A DNA stretch of 16,258 nt from Atkinsonella hypoxylon (lineage: Eukaryota; Ascomycota; Sordariomycetes; Hypocreales; Clavicipitaceae): assembly GCA_000729835.1 (NCBI GenBank), contig JFHB01000364.1:1-16258 (forward strand). Reading direction: 5' to 3'. The notes below the pieces were generated by a model that was not told where the DNA came from, searched no databases, and saw only the letters and a program-made list of their open reading frames with translations. The position numbers and the translations under genes are program-made. Shown here piece by piece: positions 8,268-16,258 of this stretch. How positions within the stretch are numbered: position 1 is the stretch's first letter; the number at the start of each line of letters is the position of its first letter.

Positions 8268-9080
8268 CTTCCTATTGCAGACAGGCGAAGAGCCGGCACG
8301 TTGCCGTGGTTCTCGGGTCGTTGGTAAGTACATCTCTCTATGGCAATTGCAGTCGACGTTGGATTCTGACAACTCAAGATACTGGTGTATTCGATGCTTC
8401 GACTGTGTAGGGCTGGGTAGAAGAACAGTGTAGAACTGTGAGGGACCAACAGGTTCGCAGGCCGGTTACGACACCAGAGATTCAATAAGCGGGAGAGGAG
8501 AGGAACAAAGTGGATTTAGCAGATAGGAAAGAGTCTAAATACGATGGATGCGGAAAGTACATATAATAAAAGAGTGGCTGCTTGAAGACTTTGGAGGTCG
8601 ATGGCACAAACACGAGGATGAGAGGGGGGCCCTGGTTTTGTACTTCATGAGAGGTGTCGAAACCCTGGTGATGGGGAGCGTCTGGTCACTTTGCTAATAA
8701 TGCACCGTGTTTTTCCTGGTTTCGAGGATCAATATGATGAAGTGCGCAGATGGTAGGACAAATGATTGTCTCGATGGTGGAGGGGGGTCCGTGTGTCTGT
8801 CGGCCCTGCCCTGCCCTGCGTGTCCTGCGTGCCTGCCAACCTGCCTGCCAACCTGCCGACCTGCTCAACGCCGGTGTGGTGGGCAAGGCAAGAGAGCTTG
8901 TGGAAGGATGTGAGACCAGGAATAATAATGAAATAAAAAGCAGGGTGGATCGTCGTGCAGAATCGACATAAGCTGTACCTGCGGCGGCGGAGAAACAAAG
9001 AAAGAAACAGGTCGTTCTGATCGTCGACGCCGCCGGACCGAGTTTAAACAGCTGGCTTGCCTTGCGCTCCCTTTTACTTT
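8268..9080. promoter_or_regulatory. Upstream region of the SANT-like gene
   Basis: Probable 5' leader and promoter of the minus-strand SANT-like gene. The gene's frame stays open through 8333-8331, an alternative ATG. On the same strand, GTACTTACC just inside that ATG and GCAATAG before 8267 could bound a leader intron, but this is weak. A CCTGC-rich tract lies at 8804-8865. No other gene supported. Confidence 0.45.
8804..8865. repeat. CCTGC-rich degenerate tandem tract
   Basis: Three adjacent CCTGC units (8805-8819), then CCTGC words spaced by GTGT, GTG, CCAA and similar, ending CCGACCTGC. A degenerate pentamer tract a few hundred bases from the larger pentamer array at 9081-9235. Pyrimidine-rich on the plus strand. 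Confidence 0.7.
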
Positions 9081-9235
9081 GCTTTGCTTTGCTTTGCTTT
9101 GCTTTGCTTTGCCTTGCCTTGCCTTGCCTTGCCTTGCCTTGCCTTGCCTTGCCTTGCCTTGCCTTGCTATGCTTTGCTTTGCTTTGCTTTGCTTTGCTTT
9201 GCCTTGCCTCGCCTTGCCTTGCTTCGCTTTGCCTG
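9081..9235. repeat. Pentamer microsatellite (GCTTT/GCCTT), 31 units in blocks
   Basis: 155 bp of uninterrupted 5-bp periodicity: six GCTTT, eleven GCCTT, one GCTAT, six GCTTT, then GCCTT, GCCTC, two GCCTT, GCTTC, GCTTT and GCCTG. The unit length is not a multiple of three and contains no stop codon on either strand. All six frames are therefore open and give spurious Lys/Ala/Gln-rich (minus) or Leu/Ala/Cys-rich (plus) ORFs across 8686-9384. No protein is inferred. Confidence 0.97.
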
Positions 9236-11130
9236 TGCACTGCGTCTTGATACTGCACTGCAGCTGCACCAACGCCTCTTCATTAATATCCCCAACGTCG
9301 TTGTGGAGGGCCTTACCAAATCGGGCTAGTGGCAGGGCGCGGCCGACCGGGGTGCCCAAGGACAATAGAGAGGGGCATCCATGAATCCGCTGTGTTGGTG
9401 CATGTCAATTGGCCGTGGACGACTACAATCGACGACTTGTCCGGGGACCGCAGAGCCATCACCTACCCTTAGCAAGTCTAACTACCTACATGTAGGTACC
9501 TACTCGCACCGCACCGCACCCAACCTATCGGTGGCTATTACGCAAGGGATAGGCCTTTCATCATCCATAAGTTGCGATACATTAGCCTCGTAGCCGACTT
9601 ATACAAAACATCGAAGATCATGGCTCAGAATTCCCTCCCTCGAAAACGATCTTGCAAGACTGAAGCCGTTGCTATGTTCGTGGGGCATGCGTACGCCCAT
9701 GTGGAGTCGAGTTGTTTGGTCCACACACCCAAGAATCCACGATACAGCCATCGTCTCGCCCACATAAATGTCTGATAAAGCCAATGGCCAACTCGGCTTA
9801 GCCTGTGGGGATTGGCGATCCAGACGCTAGCTTTCCGACTCCTGTCCGAACCAGGATCTATTAGGTGTGCCATGAGCAAACACACAAAGGCTAGGCAGGT
9901 GTTGTTGGACACCATGCGGATCAGGCCATCGTCAAGGTGGGTTGATGCCGAGGTTGCCCGCGTCGTTGGAACGCATCATGACTGGCCAAAGTGAACTTTC
10001 TGGCCGTTTGCGGTACATCACTGCACTTCCTGTATTTTTAAACAGAGCCGATGCAAGGCAATCACGACCAAAATAGCCTCAAAATCTGCCTTACAATACG
10101 ATAGCGAACCAGAGTCTGGGCCGTGTTCGTTGCAGGTAACGATCTGTACAAGTTTGCGGGGCTGTCGACACGCCACTTGTCGAGTAGAGCTCCCTGTTAC
10201 AGGTAGAATTAGCGAGAAGTACTGCAGGGAGTGGCCCATAATGGCCATTGTTGGTTTCAAGTGTACTTGGGCTCTTTGTGAAGATGGGAACGTTGAGGTG
10301 TACTATGGTGTCATCAACGCCACCGTTGGTAGTAGTGGATGCCCTGTTAGCATGCCCCAACTACTACTGCCTACGCAATCCACAGCGTGAGCGAAAAAAA
10401 AAAAAGGAAAAAAAAAATCCCTGCGCATATAGGACCCTGTAGAGCGACAGTATTCGGCCTCTACTCAAAACCCATAGAGGAGTCCGGTTGGTGTGGCTCG
10501 ACATGATGCTTGAACAGCTGTTGCTCTGCCCAAACACTGTTCTCTCTTTCTTTTTCGTTCTCGGGTGCGACATTTAGTCTTTGTGTGTCTTATGCAGAGC
10601 AAATGCAGGGTCATAAGAAATTTGCTGGGGCAACTGATGACATGGAAGGTCTGAAGAAAAGACGGGCGATCTTGGCATGAGTTCTCGCCTATTTGGCGAC
10701 GGCTTGGCCAACCTCGTGTTTCATGGTAGATGCATTCGGCGCCTACATGCGCACCTCTTCAGCTTGAGAGCTATAGGGAAAATCGGGCAAAGTAGCCTTA
10801 CTGGCACAAAGCGGCCTAGACAGAACAACGGATTGCTGTTTGCTGGGCCATGGCCATAAATGTGAGCGCGTGGGAAGCGTGGCTCTGTCGTCAATAGGTG
10901 GACTGTGCTCGAGAACGGGGCGCTTGGTTCGACCAGGCTTGAAATTCCGACTGCTGATGATGTTGCGTTTTTTCCTTTTTCTTCGGTCCTCGAGAGTAGT
11001 GTCAAGGGAGGAGGTGGTGAGTGGCCAAGCGCAAGTGAGGTTGGATGTTGGATGGATGAGGTTGCGCAAGGGGCAAGAAGCGGCTGGAGCTCTTTCCTTT
11101 TGAGCCTTTCCTCTGGAGCCTCCACCAACT
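9236..11130. other. Gene-poor stretch, left part
   Basis: No supportable gene. The longest ATG-started frames (9625-9915 minus, 96 codons; 10743-11174 minus, 143 codons) have no recognisable domain, mutually overlapping frames, or run over repeats. Content seen: overlapping palindromes at 9483-9503, an A-rich run at 10394-10417, and a weak inverted repeat of TAGTAGT/ACTACTA around 10325-10375. An unannotated non-coding RNA or a fast-evolving small gene cannot be excluded. Confidence 0.5.
9483..9503. repeat. Overlapping perfect palindromes TACCTACATGTAGGTA and GTAGGTACCTAC
   Basis: A perfect 16-bp palindrome (9483-9498) shares bases with a perfect 12-bp palindrome (9492-9503). Both are built from the TACCTA/TAGGTA word found in other intergenic parts of the window. 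Could be a dyad protein-binding site or a remnant of a dispersed element. Confidence 0.85.
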
Positions 11131-11166
11131 GCCAACCCTGCCAACCCTGCCAACCCTGCCAACCAT
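11131..11166. repeat. 9-bp array GCCAACCCT x3 plus variant
   Basis: Three perfect GCCAACCCT units followed by GCCAACCAT. It underlies the Cys-Gln-Pro repeats of the 180-codon plus-strand ORF and the Gly-Leu-Ala repeats of the opposite ORF, neither of which is accepted as a gene. Confidence 0.92.
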
Positions 11167-13020
11167 CTCTCCATCCGTCAAAGCCAAGCCAACCAAGCCA
11201 ACCTCAAGCCCTCTCTCAAACCCTCTCATCCCTGTCGGTGACGCTTGCAACAACAAGTCCCATGACTCCCATCGACCAGCTAGAATGGCGCGATCTCGTC
11301 ACAATCCTTTTTTGGCAAACCGCAATTCGACTCCTCGACGTACAGGCGTCGTCTCATAATCTCCAGCTCGGTATTCCACGTTTCCGGGGTCAGGGATTCC
11401 TCATCTTCAGCATCAGCCTGGCTAGTACAGGAGCGCCCATTGTTTGAGTGGTCGCCATCTGTCGCTCACTCTTGCTACAACGTCACGACACCACCCCCGG
11501 CAAGTCCTGTCCTTCATGCATGACTCCCATGGGAACGACGGTGGCTTTCCTCTTATGTCTTTATATACTGCTTCCCCACAATCGTAATGGCCACGACTAC
11601 AGGTTGCGAAACAACAAGAAAAGCCCGATCCAGCCATTACTACAGGTCGCGAATGGCCATAGCCGCTAGCGACTGGGCCAGATTTGCTTTCGAAGGCTAG
11701 GGCTTGTCAGACTTGCAACTGCTATCCAAGATGGGAACATTAAACGAATGCTTGCCGAGTTTTCAATGGGCATATGACCGAAAATCAGTGTTTGTGGTGT
11801 TGCCTCTCGCCATCACTTGCTTCTCATAAGCTTGGCTGTGGCTGCATCGGCTACACACGGCCGAGCACACAGGATGGAACTGTTATAGAACTCTGATGAC
11901 TGACAACAGTGTGGTGTTTTATTTCCTTGAGAACCGTACCGTACCGCCCCGCTTTTTCTCGATAGTTCTATGGAGTGACTTTAAATAACTTCTAATTAGC
12001 AGCTAAATATCGTACTTTCTTAATCCCAGGTTCAGCTGCCCACAGATTCCGGATACTATGATGAAGTCCGGGTGGCAAATTCTAGACAAAACAACAGAAG
12101 ATCTTCATATTGCAATAACATCGGTAAAGGAGGACCCTAGATGTGGCGCTTCTCATTCGGTTGTCGGTGTATCTTAATCGGGCGCGTGCGGATTGCCGGT
12201 ACCCAGCTCCTAGCGCTGATTAATTTTCATAGTGCGGCATAAGACACAGGCTTGGCAGGAATCCCCACCCATGGAAATTTTCTCCGGTAGCAAGACGGAA
12301 GACTAACTATCCTCCCTTGTTCTCTCCGCTGCAGCCTCACTACTGTGGATTTTCTTTTTCTTTTTCTTTTTTTTTCTTTTTGCCTTTTTTTTTTTTCATT
12401 CGACCGCTACCTGGCTTTTATGGCAAGGCTTCTCCATTCAAGGTACCGCAGTCGGTTTTTTTTTATTTTTTTTTATTTTTTTTTTCTGAAACCCCACCTG
12501 GAAGCAAGGGAGCATCAGTTCGTTTGTTTGGCTTTACCTCACCGAGTCAACCCCCACAACGGATCCTACCGGCCACTCTCATCTTAGCCGCCATCATGTC
12601 TAGCCAAGACAATTTCCCCGTCCCCTGGGTTGATTGGATTGGATGATTTATCACATGGCCCTTTCTGTCGTCTTATCCCCCGGTGTGCTTAGCTATAGCC
12701 ACCAAGCATGGGATTCCGAGATTGCCTATGGTCGATCCGTGTTGAGATGCAAAATGCCCGAGAACATGCGCAGACCGCGCAATCCCGCAAGAGATATCGC
12801 GTGGACATTTTAAATTTGGACTGGAACACCCAGATGGGGCTCGGATTTATGCCGCTCGGGGCCGGACTGCGGGATCTACGAATCTCGGGTCTCACCTCTA
12901 CCTACCTTGCATCCATGTCAATATTTGCCAGAATACGAGACGCGTATGCTAGCCGAATTTTTCGGCATCATAGGCGCAGGGAAAGCGGCGGACTCCTTCG
13001 GATAAATAATTGATCCACTT
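11167..13020. other. Gene-poor stretch, middle part
   Basis: No supportable gene. It holds a pair of near-identical 15-bp direct repeats (11596-11610 and 11639-11653), two T-rich blocks (12349-12397 and 12456-12486), and TACCTACCT at 12899-12907. ORFs at 11422-11637 minus (71 codons, Cys-rich, no signal peptide) and 12708-13013 plus (101 codons, ATG start) show nothing recognisable. Confidence 0.5.
12349..12486. repeat. Two T-rich low-complexity blocks
   Basis: CTTTTT-type and poly-T sequence at 12349-12397, and T runs separated by single A bases at 12456-12486. These give Phe-rich shadow ORFs. They could be decayed poly(A) tails read from the other strand or simple slippage tracts. Confidence 0.8.
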
Positions 13021-13380
13021 CTGTTATATTATGACATTCTAATAAAAGTGCGTAAAGGGCCTGAACTAAACTTCTGTAGCATTTCCTCACTCTCGTAGAA
13101 GAGCAGTATATTAAAGCTGCCATACTATACTATCCTTTTTAATTTCCCTCTAGAGGCTCTCTAAGGGGCCTACTAGGGGCTGCCTGCAGCAAGCTTTATC
13201 AGTAGCAAGCTTTTTATCAGCAGCGCTCATCTCGTTACACAGTAGAATCTCACCGCCTAATTTCTGTACTTTTCAAGTCTTTAACACTACAACTACTGTA
13301 AGCCTTAATATTGCAATGCTTGAAATATGTACGAACTAATAGCCAGACAATTCAATAAGAAGTATCTAATAGAAACCATT
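13021..13380. other. AT-rich island, possible decayed repeat
   Basis: About 38% GC by hand count (137 of 360 bases), clearly below the coding DNA nearby. It has stop codons in the frames I read through 13300-13440 and two near-copies of GCAAGCTTTATCAG (around 13189 and 13205, the second with two extra T). This fits an old transposon fragment degraded by repeat-induced point mutation, but no transposase domain or terminal repeats could be identified. Confidence 0.35.
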
Positions 13381-14157
13381 ACAGGGTTACCAACTTCACT
13401 AGACGCTCTCATTATATAGAGGCAAAGCCGGAAGCTGCGCTCCCTACGCCGTTTTTAGGCTTGCAGACGGTAATGAGTCCAACACCGCACAGCCAGATTG
13501 ATCTTATCCTTGTCGGAAATAGGTGCTGAAGACGGTCACGGGGATGCAGTTGCATCAAAGCAAGGGCCATCTCTTTCATTGGCCTTGACCATTCCGAGAG
13601 CCTGCCGATGACTTGATGATACGAGGGAATGCAGAGAAACAGCAGAGGCAGAAGACAGAGACAGAGGCCAGGAAATCATGCTCTGGCGGACGAGCATGTT
13701 ACAGTAACACAGTAGAGGCTTTGCTTTCTATATACGGAAGGCGTTTCCACTGCCACTTTGTCCAGACGCGTGACGTTGTACGGCCGGTTTGTTGCACGTG
13801 GAGAATTGGAGCTACCGATGTCAGGCCTCGTTCAAGGGCAACGACAACGACGTGAATAGCAATGGACGACGTTTCCGGTGCCGGCAGCCAGAGCGGCATG
13901 GGCACTGCCTCATCTAGGTGGCACAAGTCACGTTGAGTTCAAAGCGGAGGTGGAGGCAAAGGAAACTTGTCTATGCACCAGCCAGACATTTGTTTGAAGA
14001 CTAGTTACCTGTTACTGCCGTCTCATCATTTGATCATTGACGCCCCGGGTTTAAGTTTAATGACCCGCTGCACACTCCTCGTGATTGACCCAACACGTCG
14101 TTTTAGCACCTAAGGAGGTAGTCATCTTTACTCCTTCTGGCACTGCGGATTGTGCGT
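13381..14157. other. Gene-poor stretch, right part, with 3' flank of the histidine phosphatase gene
   Basis: No gene supported. The right end should contain the 3' UTR of the minus-strand histidine phosphatase gene. No AATAAA was seen on that strand near the stop. The minus frame at 13699-13926 begins with TTG and is not convincing. Confidence 0.5.
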
Positions 14158-15691
14158 TTACAGCTTGGAATCAGCCTCGGCATGCGAAAGAGAACCGGTG
14201 TCGGGAAATGATTCATCTCCCGAGAATTTCCTAGGCATGATTTAGTTGAGTCCCACGGTCAAAAAGAAGGAAAATTAACATGACAAAAGTGAGGAGTCGG
14301 GGCAGAAAGAGGTCATTGCGTCTTGCGAATCGTTCGTGCTGTATGCTTGGCTGAAATATGGCAGACTGGAGCTTGTTCCGCATGGAAAATTTAGGTAATA
14401 ACAGGACATGTCTTGACTTACCATCCTCGTTCTGGCCCGCCGGTCAAGAAGCTGCAGTCACTGTCCAGGAGACAGTCCCAACCGCCGATCAAATTTGCCG
14501 CCGTATCTGCAACGATGGAAAAAAACGTGAGCCAACAAAGAACATGTCACGAGCCACTTAGATGGATGACTGCCCGGTCATTCAGAGACTGAAGCCCGCA
14601 TAGCTTCGCCGCCGGTTGAGCCCTGCCCATCCGGCCAGCAATCCGTGCGTCTTGACGATGTTGCCATCACCCCACGTACCTGGTTCTGATGATTTCGAAA
14701 GGCGGTCACCGCGGCTGCTCGGAGACTTGTCTACGGAAGCATTGCTGCTGCTGGAGCCAGTCTTCGTTCGGCTGTAGACGCTCAAACCACATGTGTAGGC
14801 GTGAAAGTCGTCAATGTCGACACGGGCAGGGACCTGTCCGGTCAGGATGCGTCCTATCAGAATGATGACAGCTGCATGGCTGCAGAGAAGAATTGCCCTG
14901 GTCCCATCTGCATCGCATTGCTCGATGATGCCTCCCAAGGCCTTGGCGATTCTCTCTTGCAACTGCTCCAGTGTCTCGCCTCTTTTTGATGGCGTCACGA
15001 CTGACACGTAAGTTTGGTCATAACTCGGAAACATGCTCTTGAGCACCTCTGGTGCAGCTGGCTCCGGATGGTCAAAGGGAGCGGACCCGAACCACTCACG
15101 AATGCCGTGCTCGGGGAGCATCTTGGCCACAGCAGGACGATTATCGGGAAGCAAGGGGGCGCCATTCGTCGTATCGGATGCACGAACTTTTCCGGCCGTT
15201 GAAGCCCTGTTGGCCGTGGCCTGCCGCCCTTGCTGCTGCAGTTCCATGAACGGCGCCATGGTCTGCAAGCATCTGTAGAAGGGACTGGAGTACACCTTTT
15301 CCACTCTGGGCTCCAGCGTCATCAGATGCCTCCCCAGCTCTCTGCTCTGATCTATGCCATACGACGTGAGCGCCGGATCCCCCGGTATGCCAGTCGGAGA
15401 CGGCATGCCACTATAGACTCCTGTTGTGGGATCAACGGACCAACTGGAGCGGAACTAAAGCAGGCGGCAGGCGCAAAGAGTGGCCTTGTCAATACATGTA
15501 TGTGTTTCTTTTGTGGACCGTTGCAGATAATCATGTTGGCTTTGTTTTTTTGTTTTTTGTTTTTTTTTTTTTTGTCGTTGAGGCGGCTAGCCTTCCTATT
15601 GTCCGGGCTTGCCGAAGGTCTGTAAAACAAAAAGAGCAAAAAGAGCGCCACTCACCCCATGCCGTACCACGTATATCGTTTCCAAAACCAT
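14158..15691 (-). CDS. Histidine phosphatase (phosphoglycerate-mutase-like) family protein, Tfc7/tau55-related type, 322 aa
   Basis: Exons: 15691-15656, 15454-14680, 14506-14422, 14230-14158 (TAA); 969 bases. Introns: 201 nt (GTGAGT/TTTAG), 173 nt (GTACGT/TGCAG) and 191 nt (GTAAGT/CCTAG); phases 0, 1, 2. Exon 1 encodes MVLETIYVVRHG, with the RHG catalytic motif (10-12). Exon 2 continues FRSSWSVDPTTG, PSPTGIPGDPALTSYG, SSPFYRC (68-74, second Arg at 73), GIREWFG (Glu132) and AILLCSHAA (His205), so the full active-site set is present. Exon 3 gives GGWDCLLDSDCSFLTGGPER and exon 4 KFSGDESF, the typical C-terminal signature of this fungal family. Its perfect phase match is the main support for the 3' splicing. 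The frame of exon 2 runs on to a stop at 14582, which is intronic in this model. Relatives are annotated as phosphoglycerate-mutase-family proteins and as TFIIIC tau55 (Tfc7) subunits; which role applies, and enzymatic activity, cannot be read here. ATG 15691 has A at -3. Confidence 0.92.
15541..15573. repeat. Poly-T tract inside intron 1 of the histidine phosphatase gene
   Basis: Runs of T interrupted by single G bases on the plus strand, thus A-rich on the gene's strand. Lies mid-intron, not at the acceptor, so it is not a polypyrimidine tract for this gene. Confidence 0.85.
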
Positions 15692-16258
15692 TGTTCTGCC
15701 TCGAAAAGGAGTGTCTGTAGGCCGAAATGGGAAAAAAGAAGCAGCTAAAGAAAGATTCAATCGTGTAGCCGGTGTTTCTTTGGTGCAAAAAAAAAAATTT
15801 TATACATATAAATATAAATTATGAAATAAAAGGTGAATGCAGTACGACCAAGCACCCGCGCAGAGTTCTGCACTACACTGTCTGTACCCCGTCGCTATAA
15901 AAACAAAACAAAATAAAATAAAATGATCCCCCCCAAAAAAAAAAACAGGAGGGGCGTCCGACGGTATCCAGCTCTGCAGAAGATAAAAGGGTCGGTGAAG
16001 AAACAATTGGACACGAAGGCCCTGTTCTGGGGTGGAGGGAAGGGCTGTCAGTTTTCAATTTTCCCCAATTTTCCTTTCTCAATACGTACTTGTACAGCAC
16101 AACAGTCGCAGAGCGTACGCGAGATAATGACCTAAAAAAAAAAAAAAAAATGGGCCTGGGTCTAGCAGCGATGCCGGCCGTTGTTGGTTGTTGAAGGTTT
16201 GTCCGTCAATAGCGCTTGGACCACGTCGCTTTTGTGGCACCGCGAGGTTCGACGTTGC
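15692..16258. promoter_or_regulatory. Promoter/leader of the histidine phosphatase gene and unassigned right edge
   Basis: Just upstream of the gene, on its strand, the sequence is CT-rich (CTTCTTTTTTCCC), as in many fungal leaders. Beyond this are AT-rich DNA (15785-15830), a C7-A11 junction (15928-15945) and an A17 run (16134-16150). The last ~60 bases on the minus strand have an open stretch ending in TGA that might be the end of another gene, but it is too short to call. Confidence 0.45.
15928..15945. repeat. C7-A11 homopolymer junction
   Basis: Seven C followed directly by eleven A, similar in design to the C12-A8 junction at 6324-6343. Lies about 240 bp upstream of the histidine phosphatase start. 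Confidence 0.85.

Noticed and set aside
8686..9365. Long Lys/Ala/Gln-rich open frames on the minus strand and Leu/Ala/Cys-rich ones on the plus strand
   Set aside because: They are by-products of the pentamer array, which has no stop codon in any of six frames.
9625..9915. 96-codon minus-strand ATG frame
   Set aside because: No recognisable motif and no splice-compatible neighbours. Length is within chance for this base composition.
10905..11447. 180-codon plus-strand open frame
   Set aside because: It begins with GTG, not ATG, and is built across the GCCAACCCT array. It overlaps opposite-strand frames of similar length and shows no recognisable domain.
11422..11637. 71-codon Cys-rich minus-strand frame, considered as a small secreted protein
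   Set aside because: It has an ATG but no signal peptide, no known cysteine spacing, and no regulatory support.
12708..13013. 101-codon plus-strand ATG frame
   Set aside because: No domain or splice context; it runs into the AT-rich island. Kept as unassigned.
1..16258. A novel multi-gene system, biosynthetic cluster or mobile island
   Set aside because: The five genes are ordinary conserved fungal functions of unrelated roles, with no transposase, integrase, synthase or toxin-like module and no shared operon-like layout.

Overview
The window looks like nuclear DNA of a filamentous ascomycete, most likely a Sordariomycete and probably Hypocreales. The evidence is the gene architecture (short introns with GTNNGN donors, CTAAC/CTGAC-like branch points and YAG acceptors), the gene set, moderately GC-rich coding DNA, and long intergenic regions full of small tandem repeats and homopolymer runs. 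There are no bacterial, phage, CRISPR or mobile-island hallmarks.

I can support five protein-coding genes. (1) 1-641, minus: 5' part of a TIP41-like gene (TOR/PP2A signalling), cut by the left window edge. (2) 1812-3006, minus, 3 exons: a protein with an N-terminal AMPK-type glycogen-binding (CBM48) domain and a long Ser-rich tail. (3) 4759-6156, plus, 3 exons: an Iwr1-family RNA polymerase II nuclear import factor. (4) 7212-8267, minus, 3 exons: a SANT/Myb-like protein of fungal type with a basic C-terminus. (5) 14158-15691, minus, 4 exons: a histidine-phosphatase (phosphoglycerate-mutase-like) protein related to the Tfc7/tau55-type family. Its last two exons lie beyond a stop codon that is really inside an intron. 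All exon junctions were read by eye from splice signals, phase and family-like sequence; no alignment or transcript data were used.

Genes 2 and 3 are divergent and share a 1.75-kb intergenic region holding six different minisatellite arrays. Genes 3 and 4 converge over about 1.05 kb. Between genes 4 and 5 lies about 5.9 kb in which I find no supportable gene. It holds a 155-bp pentamer array, poly-T blocks, overlapping palindromes, and an AT-rich stretch (13021-13380, about 38% GC by hand count) that may be a decayed repeat. The rightmost ~570 bp is the promoter side of gene 5 plus unassigned sequence.

The genes are housekeeping or regulatory functions (TOR phosphatase signalling, energy/glycogen sensing-type domain, Pol II assembly/import, DNA-binding-like protein, possible Pol III factor relative). 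They do not form an obvious cluster or pathway, and I see no credible previously undescribed system. The points most worth following are non-coding: a 9-mer repeated three times, TACCTA-type palindromes dispersed between genes, related octamer arrays upstream of two genes, and the block-structured pentamer array.
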